A DNA stretch of 64,000 nt from Enhydrobacter aerosaccus (GTDB lineage: Bacteria; Pseudomonadota; Alphaproteobacteria; Reyranellales; Reyranellaceae): positions 868,305-932,304 of the forward strand of contig NZ_FUWJ01000002.1 in assembly GCF_900167455.1 (NCBI RefSeq), in the 5' to 3' direction. The stretch's first letter is position 1. Each line of letters opens with the position of its first letter. A program made the position numbers and the translations under genes. The notes beneath the pieces were generated by a model. That model was not told the origin of the DNA. It worked only from the letters and a program-made list of their open reading frames with translations, and ran no database searches. This document shows positions 52,181-60,662 of the stretch, one piece after another.

Positions 52181-53061
52181 CTGCTGCCTCCGGGTTCGAG
52201 GATCGGGGATTGAGTCAAGAGAGCGGCCGGCTCGGGCCTGGTGCGTGACGTTGCCCGCTTGCCGCCGAATCCGAGCAGCAGCTCGAGCAGCAGCAGCGCC
52301 GGCAACAGACAGACGGTGAACAGGACCGTCGCACCGGCGGCGAGACGTTGATCGAGATTGAGGAAGGTATCGACCAGCACGACACCGATCGGGCGATAGT
52401 GCGCTGAGCCGAGGAACAGGCTGCTGCCCGTCTCCGAAAAGGAAAGGACGAAGGACGTGGCGGCGCCCGTCGCCGCCGAACGCCAGACGTTGGGAAGGAC
52501 GACCAGCATCAGCCGCTGCAATGGCGAGGCGCCGAGTGTACGGCCAGCCGTATCGAGGGTCGCGACATCGAGCACGGACAGCGCGGCCACGATCGGCCAC
52601 ATGGCGAAAGGCAGCGTCTGGGCGACGTGGGCAATCAGCAGGATGATCCATCCGGCCTGCAGGACCGGATAGGCCAGCATCAATCCCATGGCCAGCAGGA
52701 GCGGCGGAAGGACGACGGGCAGGACGGCCATCTCCGTCAGGAGCCGTCCCAGTCGATTGTCGCGGGACTTGCAGGCATAGGCCAGCGGCACCGCAATCGC
52801 CGTGGTGATGACGGCGGTGGCCAAGGCGAGCGCCCAGCTGAAGACGATCGACTCCCGCACGATCTCGAACGATTCGACGATGCCGGAAATGGAGAAGCCG
52901 GCGAGGCCGCGACTGTCCCAACTTCGCGTGAAGGCACCGACGAAGAGAAAGACGAGTGGGGCCACGAGCAGGAGAGGCGCCGACCAGACCACGATCGGCT
53001 CGATCAGGGCCCAGGCCGAGAGGACGATACCCTTGCGTATCGGGTGCGGGGTGCGCGCCAT
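52177..53061 (-). CDS. ABC transporter permease (PotC/PhnV/AfuB type)
   Basis: This 294-residue inner-membrane protein has about six helices and the EAA loop TLDTAGRTLGASPLQRLMLV followed by VLPNVWR. It begins with a basic cytoplasmic stretch (MARTPHPIRK). It is the second permease of the operon and lies one base after the ATPase stop. It belongs to the spermidine/iron/phosphonate permease class. Confidence 0.9.
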   Translation of the reverse strand: MARTPHPIRKGIVLSAWALIEPIVVWSAPLLLVAPLVFLFVGAFTRSWDSRGLAGFSISGIVESFEIVRESIVFSWALALATAVITTAIAVPLAYACKSRDNRLGRLLTEMAVLPVVLPPLLLAMGLMLAYPVLQAGWIILLIAHVAQTLPFAMWPIVAALSVLDVATLDTAGRTLGASPLQRLMLVVLPNVWRSAATGAATSFVLSFSETGSSLFLGSAHYRPIGVVLVDTFLNLDQRLAAGATVLFTVCLLPALLLLELLLGFGGKRATSRTRPEPAALLTQSPILEPGGSR

Positions 53062-53062
53062 C

Positions 53063-54064
53063 TCAGTACCCAGGACCGACAAGATGCGACGCTTGGGCCG
53101 CGACAGGCATTGTGCGACCGTTGCGCCGGATACGGAACCGCGCGAGTTCCCCAGCCGCAACCCTTGCCGCCTTGCTCACATCGACGATGATCGGCGCGTC
53201 GCCGTCAGGGGTTGAACCGGTAACGCGTTGGCGATCGCCCAGGAACTGGACCCGCTCGATGCGCAGGACGACGTCGCAAGGCCCGTCGTCCGCGGCGAGT
53301 TCGAGATCCTCGGGTCGCACCAGCCGCCGGTTGCCCTCGTCGTCGGCGAGATAGCTGGCAATCCCCAAGAACCGAGCGACGGTCTCGTTGGCCGGCCGCA
53401 AGTAAAGGTCCTGCGGCGTTCCCAACTGCGCCACCTCGCCGCCATGCAGCAGCACGACCTGGTCGGCGAGAACGAAGGCATCGTGCTGGTCGTGCGTGAC
53501 GAGCACCACCGGGACCGGCAACGGCTCGAGAAGCGCGCGCAACTCTTCGCGGATGCGGTCTCGCAACTGGGGATCCAGCGCCGACAACGGCTCGTCGAGC
53601 AACAGCACGTCCGGATTGGCGACCAGTGCCCGCGCGATCGCCACACGCTGCCGCTGGCCACCCGACAGTGTCGACACGTCCCGCTCCGCCAGATGCGCCA
53701 TCTCGACGATTGCCAGGGCATCGCGCGCCCGCTGCCGCCGTTCGCCACGGCCGACGCCGCGCACGCGCAAGGGGAACTCGACATTCCCCGCCGCCGTCAG
53801 ATGCGGAAACAGGGCGTGGCTCTGAAACACGTAGCCGATGTGACGTGCCTCGACCGGGAGCGCGGTCACGTCCTGGCCGCCGAACAGCACATGGCCGCCG
53901 GTCGCGGGCACGAGGCCGGCCACGATATTGAGCAGTGTCGTCTTGCCCGAACCCGACGGTCCGAGGAGAACCGTCACCGTCCCGGATCGGAAAGTGAGGT
54001 TTATGCCGCGCAGGACGTCGGTATGCCCGAACGTCTTCCGGATATCGCGCAAGGTGATGTCCAT
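53063..54064 (-). CDS. ABC transporter ATP-binding protein (PotA/FbpC/PhnT type)
   Basis: This 333-residue ATPase has Walker A GPSGSGKT, Q-loop YVFQSHALFPHL, signature LSGGQRQR, Walker B VLLLDEPLSALDPQLRDR and a C-terminal OB-like extension (about 240-333) typical of the CUT1/PotA group. ATG 54064 overlaps the upstream permease stop as TGATG. The PhnT/PotA relationship is suggested by the gene order. Confidence 0.92.
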   Translation of the reverse strand: MDITLRDIRKTFGHTDVLRGINLTFRSGTVTVLLGPSGSGKTTLLNIVAGLVPATGGHVLFGGQDVTALPVEARHIGYVFQSHALFPHLTAAGNVEFPLRVRGVGRGERRQRARDALAIVEMAHLAERDVSTLSGGQRQRVAIARALVANPDVLLLDEPLSALDPQLRDRIREELRALLEPLPVPVVLVTHDQHDAFVLADQVVLLHGGEVAQLGTPQDLYLRPANETVARFLGIASYLADDEGNRRLVRPEDLELAADDGPCDVVLRIERVQFLGDRQRVTGSTPDGDAPIIVDVSKAARVAAGELARFRIRRNGRTMPVAAQASHLVGPGY

Positions 54065-54882
54065 CACAGCCCCGCCATGTCGGTACGGCCGGCAAAGCGC
54101 CGCGCCGCCACGGCCGCGAGCACAGCCGACACACTGAGGATCACGGCCATTGCCGCCGCCGACCCGAATTCGCTGAACGCCATGAACTCCTTGTAGATGG
54201 CGACCGCGTAGATCGTGAGCTTGCGGCTGACCAGCAGCGCGACGCCGAACGAGGCGAGCGAGATCAGGAACGTCGACAGCACCGTGCTGGTGAGCGCACC
54301 GCGCAGCAGCGGCAGGACGACCAGAAGTGTCTTCTGGACCGGGCTTGCCCCCAGCGTGCGGGCGGCGTCGAGAAGGCGCGGATCGAGCTTCTCGATAGCC
54401 TGCGCCAGCAGCAGCGCGGCACGGGGGATCTGGAACCCGAAATAGGCGATCACCAGACCGGGCACGGTATAGGCAACGCCCTTCGTCCACTCCGTGCCGA
54501 ACAGGGCATGCTCGGCCAGCGGCACTAGGCCGACATTGCCGATCAAGGTGACGACAAGCATGCCGTAGGCGATACCGCCAAAGGCATAGTTGGCCTGACA
54601 GAACGCCCGAAGATACACCGCACCGCGGCCGCCACGACCGATCCGCCAACCGGCCGGCAAAGCCAGCAGGGTCGCCGCGACCGATGTGGCCGCACAGAAG
54701 ACCATGGTGCCGATCAGCGACGATCGAAAATAGGGATCGGCCAGGACCTGGGCGTAATAGGCGATGGTGAACGATCCCTCGGCATCCGTCAGGCTGGTGC
54801 GCAGGACCTGCGCCGCCGGCACAAGCACCGCCGCGACCAGGAACAGCAGCAGCATGACGGCCGCACCGCGCGTCAGAGTCAT
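54064..54882 (-). CDS. ABC transporter permease (PotB/PhnU/AfuB type)
   Basis: This 272-residue inner-membrane protein has about six helices and an EAA loop (DPRLLDAARTLGASPVQKTL followed by VVLPLLRGAL). It lies 27 bases after the binding-protein stop and one base overlaps the ATPase start. It should pair with the 52177-53061 permease. Confidence 0.9.
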   Translation of the reverse strand: MTLTRGAAVMLLLFLVAAVLVPAAQVLRTSLTDAEGSFTIAYYAQVLADPYFRSSLIGTMVFCAATSVAATLLALPAGWRIGRGGRGAVYLRAFCQANYAFGGIAYGMLVVTLIGNVGLVPLAEHALFGTEWTKGVAYTVPGLVIAYFGFQIPRAALLLAQAIEKLDPRLLDAARTLGASPVQKTLLVVLPLLRGALTSTVLSTFLISLASFGVALLVSRKLTIYAVAIYKEFMAFSEFGSAAAMAVILSVSAVLAAVAARRFAGRTDMAGL

Positions 54883-54909
54883 GGTCTCGATCCCTGCCCG
54901 CCGCGGCGG

Positions 54910-55968
54910 CTAAGCCGCAAGACGATAGCGGCGCAACACGTCCGCCAGATCGCCGCCGCGTGTGACGATTTCGGTGAAGGCGCGCTTGAGGTTGGTCACC
55001 ACCGCCGCCTCGTGCTCGAGATCGAGCGGAATCAGCTTCTCCGGCTCGCCGAGTTCGGCCGCGACCGCCTTGGGCAGCGTCTCCTTGCGGACAGGACGGA
55101 AGTAGCTGGCGCCGATGATCGACTGGGCCTCGTCGCCGAGCAGCCAGTCGAAGAACTGTCGGGCGCGCTCCTGATCAGGTGCGCCCTTCATCATCGACAT
55201 GCCGAGTTCGACGGCCACGACGCCGTCCGGCGGCGCGATCACGACCACCGGCGCGCCCTCGGCCTTGGGCAGGAGGATATTGCCTTCCGCATCGATCAGG
55301 ATACCGACATCGCCCGTCACCAGGCGCGGCCCCATCGTCTCGCTGCGATACTGGCCGCCATTGTCCGCGAAGGCCTTTAGCCACTTCATGCCCGGCGTGA
55401 AGTCGTCCTTGGTGCCGCCCTGGATGAAATTAATGCCGTACGCGAAGGTCGACGCGGTGCCGGAATAGGTCGGCTCCATCATGCCGCACAGGCCCTTGTA
55501 GTCGGGCTTCAGCAGATCGTTCCAGGTCTTCGGCAGCGGCAGGTTGTGCTTCCGGAGCACGTCGGTGTTGGCACCGATCACGATGTTCGCCGAGCTCATG
55601 GCCCACCAGTGACCATCGCGGTCCTTGCGGCTGTCGGGAATGGCGTCGAAGCCCTTGGGCTTGTACGGCATGGTGACGCCGGCCTTCTTGCCCTCGATCG
55701 CGATGTCGAGCGACCAGAACGCGCCATTGACCTGAGGCCGGGCCACTTCCGCCTTCATCGCCGCCAGCGCCGTGCTGGAGCCGGTCTTGAGATCGATCGT
55801 GAGCTTGACGCCGGTGCGCTTCTCGTAGGCAGTACCGAGAGCCGCCCAGTTCATGTACTTGGCCGGCAGATCGTAGAAGGGCAGCAATTGCTCGGCCCGC
55901 GCCCGCGATCCCGCAAATGTCATCACCGCGGTCGCACCGAACGCACCCAAAACGTCTCTGCGCTTCAT
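54910..55968 (-). CDS. ABC transporter substrate-binding protein (iron/polyamine/aminoethylphosphonate class)
   Basis: This 352-residue periplasmic protein has a Tat-like signal (MKRRDVLGAFGATAVMTFAGSRA). Mature landmarks include PAKYMNWAALGTAYEKRTGV, WWAMSSANIVIGANTDVLR and FFDWLLGDEAQSIIG, the family 1/8-like fold of Fe3+, putrescine and 2-aminoethylphosphonate receptors. The ligand is not readable. ATG 55968 begins the signal. It is divergent from the GntR gene, with a strong operator between them. Confidence 0.9.
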   Translation of the reverse strand: MKRRDVLGAFGATAVMTFAGSRARAEQLLPFYDLPAKYMNWAALGTAYEKRTGVKLTIDLKTGSSTALAAMKAEVARPQVNGAFWSLDIAIEGKKAGVTMPYKPKGFDAIPDSRKDRDGHWWAMSSANIVIGANTDVLRKHNLPLPKTWNDLLKPDYKGLCGMMEPTYSGTASTFAYGINFIQGGTKDDFTPGMKWLKAFADNGGQYRSETMGPRLVTGDVGILIDAEGNILLPKAEGAPVVVIAPPDGVVAVELGMSMMKGAPDQERARQFFDWLLGDEAQSIIGASYFRPVRKETLPKAVAAELGEPEKLIPLDLEHEAAVVTNLKRAFTEIVTRGGDLADVLRRYRLAA

Positions 55969-56058
55969 AGACTGCTCCATGGATCGTGATTCGGTAAGCG
56001 GTGGTACACTTGGCGCTTGCTCGATCACCCGATCCGAGGGAATGAAGAGCCGGCGTCA

Positions 56059-56074
56059 ACTGGTCTATACCAGT
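56059..56074. promoter_or_regulatory. Palindromic operator for the UTRA-GntR regulator
   Basis: ACTGGTCTATACCAGT is an inverted repeat with 6-bp arms and a CTAT centre. It closely matches the T-G-G-T-C-T-A-x-A-C-C-A type sites bound by HutC/UTRA-class GntR proteins such as PhnF, NagR and DasR. It lies 84 bases upstream of the GntR gene and 91 upstream of the binding-protein gene, well placed to control both. Confidence 0.75.
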
Positions 56075-56084
56075 CACGCGTGAC
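56073..56084. promoter_or_regulatory. Second palindrome abutting the operator
   Basis: GTCACGCGTGAC is a perfect 12-bp palindrome sharing two bases with the operator. Its half-site CGCGTGAC recurs at 56110-56117, 33 bases on. It may be a site for a second factor or a cooperative half. Confidence 0.4.
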
Positions 56085-56157
56085 GGGTGGGTGACGCCGC
56101 GGCTATGGTCGCGTGACTCCGATGCCCGGGTAGTGGATGCCAGCGGGAGGGGGCGAG

Positions 56158-56922
56158 ATGGCAAATGCGAACGGCGTCAGGCGCAGACCCGGCGCCTCAT
56201 CGGCACCGCGCAAGTCGCTTGGCTATGCCGACATCGCCGAACTCGTGCGTCAGGCGATTCCGGCGACCTATCCGCCGGGCAGCAAGATCGCGTCCGAACG
56301 CGAGCTCGCCGACGAGTTCAAGGTCAACCGGCATACGGTTCGCCGCGCCCTCAGCGAGCTGGAGCGACAGGGCCTCATCACCACCGTGCATGGCTCCGGC
56401 AGCATCGTCGCGCGGCGGCGCATGGAACATCGACTGAGCTACGACACGCGCTTCACGACCTCAGCGGAACTCGCCGGCATGTCCGCCACCACGACGGTCG
56501 TGCAGGCGGACGGCGAGCCGACGTCGGACGAGATCGCGCTTGCAAAGGCGCTGGTGAAGGCGCGGCCGAACGGGAAACTGGTCACGGCACGATACGCCAA
56601 CGGCACTCCGGTGTGCTGGATCCGTCACCTGTTCTTCGGCCTCGATGTCGACGCACTCGCCTCCACATACAAGGAGGGATCGCTCCACAAGCACATCGAT
56701 CGGCAGTTCGGAGTGCGTCTTCGACGGCGCGAGAGCCATGTCAGCGCCGACCGGCCATCCCCGACGGACGTCCGGCTGCTGTTCGTGCCGCTGGACCTGC
56801 CGATCCTGTGCGCCAACAGCGTCAACGTGAATGCGGAGACGGGCCAACCCGTCGAGCTGTCCCTCACCCGCTTTCGCTCCGACGCCGTCGATCTGCGCTT
56901 CGACTACGGACCGGCGCTCTGA
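56158..56922 (+). CDS. GntR family regulator, HutC/UTRA subfamily (PhnF-like)
   Basis: This 254-residue regulator has a winged helix (about 25-95: GYADIAELVRQAI, then ERELADEFKVNRHTVRRALSE) and a C-terminal UTRA ligand domain (NGKLVTARYANGTPVCWIRHL). UTRA domains bind small effectors such as phosphonates, sugars phosphates or histidine intermediates. ATG 56158 has GGGAGGGGGCGAG just upstream. It is divergent from the transporter operon, so its effector is likely the transported compound or a product. Confidence 0.9.
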   Translation: MANANGVRRRPGASSAPRKSLGYADIAELVRQAIPATYPPGSKIASERELADEFKVNRHTVRRALSELERQGLITTVHGSGSIVARRRMEHRLSYDTRFTTSAELAGMSATTTVVQADGEPTSDEIALAKALVKARPNGKLVTARYANGTPVCWIRHLFFGLDVDALASTYKEGSLHKHIDRQFGVRLRRRESHVSADRPSPTDVRLLFVPLDLPILCANSVNVNAETGQPVELSLTRFRSDAVDLRFDYGPAL

Positions 56923-56940
56923 CCGGCCGTCAGCGTCGGC

Positions 56941-57375
56941 TCAAGCGGAGCGTCGCGAGGCGCGGGTGGACGCCCCCGAGCGCGCGACCACCCATCCGGC
57001 GAGGATCGGCGCGGCGAGCAACGTCAGCACCAGAAGCGGATAAGGCACGCCCCACCAGAAGGCGAAGCGATCAAGGAACTCGGGCGCCTCGGTGCCGAAC
57101 GTCCAATGAGCGTAGAGGAAGTCGACCAGCACCGTCGATGGCGCCCACAGCAGCGTGGCCAGCAACGCCGCCTCGAACCAGCGCGGGCCAGCCGTCCGCC
57201 GCGCATGGATGATGGCCAGCAACACCACATAGGGCAGCGGTACGAGAACCTTGTACCATTCGACCGCGCGCACGGTGAGCGCCATGGCGATCCAGGTATC
57301 GCCGATCATATCGTTGACCACGATCATGAGGGCGAGCGCGAACCACAGCGCAAGCGTGACACCGGGACGAATCAT
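56941..57375 (-). CDS. Integral membrane protein, function unknown
   Basis: This 144-residue protein has about four hydrophobic helices (LALWFALALMIVV, WYKVLVPLPYVVLLAIIH, AALLATLLWAPSTVLVDF, PLLVLTLLAAPILAGWVVA). ATG 57375 precedes MIRPGVTLAL. It lies ten bases after the CCA transferase gene on the same strand, possibly co-transcribed. No family recognised. Confidence 0.6.
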   Translation of the reverse strand: MIRPGVTLALWFALALMIVVNDMIGDTWIAMALTVRAVEWYKVLVPLPYVVLLAIIHARRTAGPRWFEAALLATLLWAPSTVLVDFLYAHWTFGTEAPEFLDRFAFWWGVPYPLLVLTLLAAPILAGWVVARSGASTRASRRSA

Positions 57376-57385
57376 GACGTCGCTC

Positions 57386-58594
57386 TCAGGCCGCCTTGGC
57401 CAGACGCGCAAGCTCGGCCAGGCAGGCGGCACGATCGGCGACGAAGTCTCCCGCCACCCACCAATCCTCGACCGCGGTCATGAGCGCACCGATCCTCGGG
57501 CCGGGCGCGAGGCCGAGCTTCAGCGCATCGCCACCGCCGACCGGTAGTTCCGGGGGCGTCCAGGTCCGGGCAAGGGCAAGGGCCGCCTGCCAGTCGCCGG
57601 GTACGTCGACGGCGAGCAGAAGGCGATCGATATAGAGCTTGCTGCCCAGGCGATAGATCTGCGCCCGCCAGGCCTTCGGCCCGCCGGCGAGATCGAGCAC
57701 GGGCTCGCGCGCCAGCATCACCCCCAGACGCACCGAATCCTGGGTCGACAGCTTCAGGCGCTTGCCGATGGCGGTGGCATCGGCATCGGGCCCCAGCATC
57801 GCCGCCAACCGGCGCAGGCCATCGGCGACCGGCTCGCGCCCGATCAGCGCCTTGAGCCGCGTCGTTCCGACATATTCCGGGAGCCAGCGGTCGAGCGCTC
57901 CCGCTTCGACCATCGCCTCGACCGCATCGGCCGGCGCCGGCGCCTTGAGCAGCCGCAACAGCTCCTTGGACACGCGCTCCCCCGATAGCGCGCCCAGCGT
58001 CCCGGCATTGCGCCGACAGGCATCGAAGCCCGCTCCATCGAGTGGCGGCCTGCCGAACCAGGCATAGAAGCGAAAGAACCGCAGGACGCGCAGGCGATCT
58101 TCGCCGATGCGACGGTCGGGATCGCCGATGAAGCGGACCCGTCCCGCCTGAAGATCGCGGCGACCGTCGAACGGATCGTAGAGTGTGCCATCGGCGTCGG
58201 CGTAGAGCGCGTTGAACGTGAAGTCGCGCCGCTCGGCATCCTGCAGCCAATCGTCGGTGAAGGCGACAACGGCCCGTCGGCCGTCCGTCTCGACATCGAG
58301 CCGCAGGGTCGTCAGTTCGAACGGACGATGATCGATCAGGGCTGTGACGGTACCGTGCTTGATGCCGGTGGGAATCGCCTTGATGTCGGCCGCTTCCAGC
58401 GCGGCGATGATCGTCTCTGGCGGCCGATCGACGGCGAGGTCGATGTCGTCGATCTCGCGACCGAGCACGGCGTTGCGCACGCACCCGCCGACGAAGCGCG
58501 CGGTCACGCCGGCCGCGCGCAGGGCAGCGAACAGACGTTGCGCGCGCGCATCGGTCATCCAGGCAGGTACCGGAATACGGTCGGAAGGCTTCAT
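57386..58594 (-). CDS. cca: CCA-adding tRNA nucleotidyltransferase
   Basis: This 402-residue enzyme adds or repairs the 3' CCA of tRNAs. It shows the class II head: VTARFVGGCVRNAVLG, catalytic DIDLAVDRPPE and later RRDFTFNALYADADG plus FDGRRDLQAGRVRFIGDPDRRI cut across the motifs, and RVLRFFRFYAWFG. The neighbouring DUF6111 and Nudix genes make up a typical alphaproteobacterial group. Start ATG 58594 is chosen where homology begins. Confidence 0.95.
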   Translation of the reverse strand: MKPSDRIPVPAWMTDARAQRLFAALRAAGVTARFVGGCVRNAVLGREIDDIDLAVDRPPETIIAALEAADIKAIPTGIKHGTVTALIDHRPFELTTLRLDVETDGRRAVVAFTDDWLQDAERRDFTFNALYADADGTLYDPFDGRRDLQAGRVRFIGDPDRRIGEDRLRVLRFFRFYAWFGRPPLDGAGFDACRRNAGTLGALSGERVSKELLRLLKAPAPADAVEAMVEAGALDRWLPEYVGTTRLKALIGREPVADGLRRLAAMLGPDADATAIGKRLKLSTQDSVRLGVMLAREPVLDLAGGPKAWRAQIYRLGSKLYIDRLLLAVDVPGDWQAALALARTWTPPELPVGGGDALKLGLAPGPRIGALMTAVEDWWVAGDFVADRAACLAELARLAKAA

Positions 58595-58610
58595 CGCAGG
58601 AGCGTCATAG

Positions 58611-58847
58611 TCACGGCGCGAACAAGCCGCCATAGCCCTGATTCTGGGTAAAAAACATCACCAGGAACCCGACGATGACACAGACGAGGCCGGCAATGGC
58701 GAGCCAGGTGAACGGCAGGTCCTGCCATTCCGGCAAGGTGCCGGCGAGCTTGCGCTCCTGCTTGATCTTCACGGCCCAGGCCCACAGGAAAAACGCGGCC
58801 GTCGGCGCGCTCACGAGGACGATCACCAGCAGCAGGAGGCGTATCAA
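58611..58847 (-). CDS. DUF6111 family small membrane protein
   Basis: This 78-residue protein (TTG start 58847; an ATG at 58919 would add 24 residues) has two hydrophobic helices, LLLLVIVLVSAPTAAFFLWAW and FTWLAIAGLVCVIVGFLVMFF, flanking a conserved LPEWQDLP loop. The family is restricted largely to alphaproteobacteria and usually lies beside the CoA pyrophosphatase gene, as here. Function unknown. Confidence 0.7.
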   Translation of the reverse strand: MIRLLLLVIVLVSAPTAAFFLWAWAVKIKQERKLAGTLPEWQDLPFTWLAIAGLVCVIVGFLVMFFTQNQGYGGLFAP

Positions 58848-58934
58848 CGGGCCCTCGTGGTCGTTCGGCCGGCGGGCGCCCGCCCGCTTCGGGATCCGGG
58901 TCGACCGGCGGGCCGACACTCGAGCGCGGCCATT

Positions 58935-59561
58935 CTAGGTCCCAGCCGTCAGGATGAAATGCAGGTTCTTGAGCATGCCGGCAGTTGCCCCCCAGATATA
59001 GCGTTCTCCATAGGGCATGGCGTAGTAGCGCCGCTCGCGACCCTGCCAGGTGCGAGAGTCGATCCGGTGATTCACTTCGTCGAGGAAGTGCTCGAGAGGC
59101 ACTTCGAACACGTCGGCGACCTCACGCGGATCCGCATGGAGCGTGAATCCAGGATTGACGACGCCGACGACGGGCGTGATCTCGTAGCCGGTGCCGGTCC
59201 GGTAGAGATCGATCGAGCCCACGACATCGACGAATTTGCGCGACAGGCCAACCTCTTCCTCGGTCTCGCGCAGGGCCGTGGCCACCGCGTCGGGATCGTC
59301 GGCCTGGCGCCGGCCGCCGGGAAAGGCGATCTGGCCGGCATGGCTGGGCATGTCGTCAGTGCGCTGGGTGAGCAGCACGGTCACGCCGCGGTCGTGCTTG
59401 ACCAGCGGCACGAGCACCGAGGCCGGCCGCCACCTCTCCGGCGGCGGCACCACCCCGTTCAGGGAGAAATCGCTGCCGATGGGAGGCGGGGCCACGGGCA
59501 AACCGGATGCCAAACGTGCGCTTCGATCACGCACCCGGCGTACAATTTCTTCTAACGTCAT
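58935..59561 (-). CDS. Nudix family CoA pyrophosphatase
   Basis: This 208-residue Nudix hydrolase cleaves CoA and related dinucleotides. The Nudix box is complete: GGRRQADDPDAVATALRETE followed by EEVGL. The N-terminal domain contains AAVLVPLVKHDRGVTVLLTQRT-like strands. Length and motif match the CoaA-pyrophosphatase (NudL) type. It heads the minus-strand group and is divergent from MoxR with 66 bases between. Confidence 0.92.
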   Translation of the reverse strand: MTLEEIVRRVRDRSARLASGLPVAPPPIGSDFSLNGVVPPPERWRPASVLVPLVKHDRGVTVLLTQRTDDMPSHAGQIAFPGGRRQADDPDAVATALRETEEEVGLSRKFVDVVGSIDLYRTGTGYEITPVVGVVNPGFTLHADPREVADVFEVPLEHFLDEVNHRIDSRTWQGRERRYYAMPYGERYIWGATAGMLKNLHFILTAGT

Positions 59562-59627
59562 GCCCTTGTTCCGGCCTCAATTCTGGGCTTCCCTCAACCG
59601 TAATCCCATCGACAACAGGAGCGCCTC

Positions 59628-60641
59628 GTGGCCCCCGACACATCGACCGCGACCGACGCCGACGCCCAGGCTGCCCTGGCCGATATCGAACGGCTCGGCG
59701 GGCAACTACGCGCCGCCCGCCTCTCCATCGGCCAGGTCATTTATGGCCAGCAGGACGTCATCGATCAAACGCTGGTTGCGCTCCTGTCCGGCGGTCACCT
59801 CCTGTTGATCGGCGTGCCGGGCCTGGCCAAGACCAAGCTGGTGGAGACGCTCGGCACCGTGCTGGGCATGGACGCCAAGCGCATCCAGTTCACGCCCGAC
59901 CTGATGCCGGCCGATATCCTGGGCTCGGAAGTGCTGGAGGAGTCGGAGGGCGGCCGCCGCTCCTTCCGCTTCATCCCCGGCCCGGTCTTCGCCCAGCTCC
60001 TGATGGCCGACGAAATCAACCGCGCCAGCCCGCGCACCCAGTCGGCGCTGCTGCAGAGCATGCAGGAGAAGCATGTCACGGTGGCCGGCAAGCGCTACGA
60101 CCTGCCCGAGCCGTTCCATGTGCTGGCGACCCAGAACCCGCTGGAACAGGAAGGCACCTATCCTCTGCCGGAAGCCCAGCTCGACCGTTTCCTGCTGCAG
60201 GTCGATGTCGGCTATCCCGACGAGGAGGCCGAACGTCAGATCATGATCGCCACCACCGGCGCCAATGTGCCGGTCGCGGTCCAGGCCCTGACGCCGGCCG
60301 ACCTGATGGCCGCCCAGTTGCTGGTGCGGCGGCTGCCGGTCGGGCAAAGCGTCGTCGATGCGATCCTCAAGCTGGTGCGGGCCGGCCGTCCCGAGACCAG
60401 TGACCTCGACATCGTCCGGCAGCGCGTGGCCTGGGGTCCCGGCCCGCGCGCCAGCCAGGCTTTCATGCTGGCCTGCCGCGCACGGGCGATCATCCAGGGC
60501 CGCCTGGCGCCCTCCGTCGACGACGTCGTCGCGCTGGCCGGTCCGATCCTGCGCCACCGCATGGCGGTGAACTTCTCCGCGCGGGCCGAAGGCGTGACCA
60601 TCGATGCGGTAATCGCCCAGATGTGCGCCAGGCTGGCCTAG
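59628..60641 (+). CDS. MoxR family AAA+ ATPase
   Basis: This 337-residue ATPase has Walker A GVPGLAKTKLVE, Walker B LLMADEINRASPR, sensor 1 in LATQNPLEQEGTYPLPEAQL and the arginine-rich C-terminal lid. MoxR proteins act as chaperones that load metal or fold partners containing von Willebrand A domains. The next two genes (DUF58 and the BatA/DUF4159 protein) have such domains, so it is probably the chaperone of that set. First gene of the operon. Confidence 0.95.
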   Translation: MAPDTSTATDADAQAALADIERLGGQLRAARLSIGQVIYGQQDVIDQTLVALLSGGHLLLIGVPGLAKTKLVETLGTVLGMDAKRIQFTPDLMPADILGSEVLEESEGGRRSFRFIPGPVFAQLLMADEINRASPRTQSALLQSMQEKHVTVAGKRYDLPEPFHVLATQNPLEQEGTYPLPEAQLDRFLLQVDVGYPDEEAERQIMIATTGANVPVAVQALTPADLMAAQLLVRRLPVGQSVVDAILKLVRAGRPETSDLDIVRQRVAWGPGPRASQAFMLACRARAIIQGRLAPSVDDVVALAGPILRHRMAVNFSARAEGVTIDAVIAQMCARLA

Positions 60642-60662
60642 CGGTTGCAGGTCCCCCAATCG

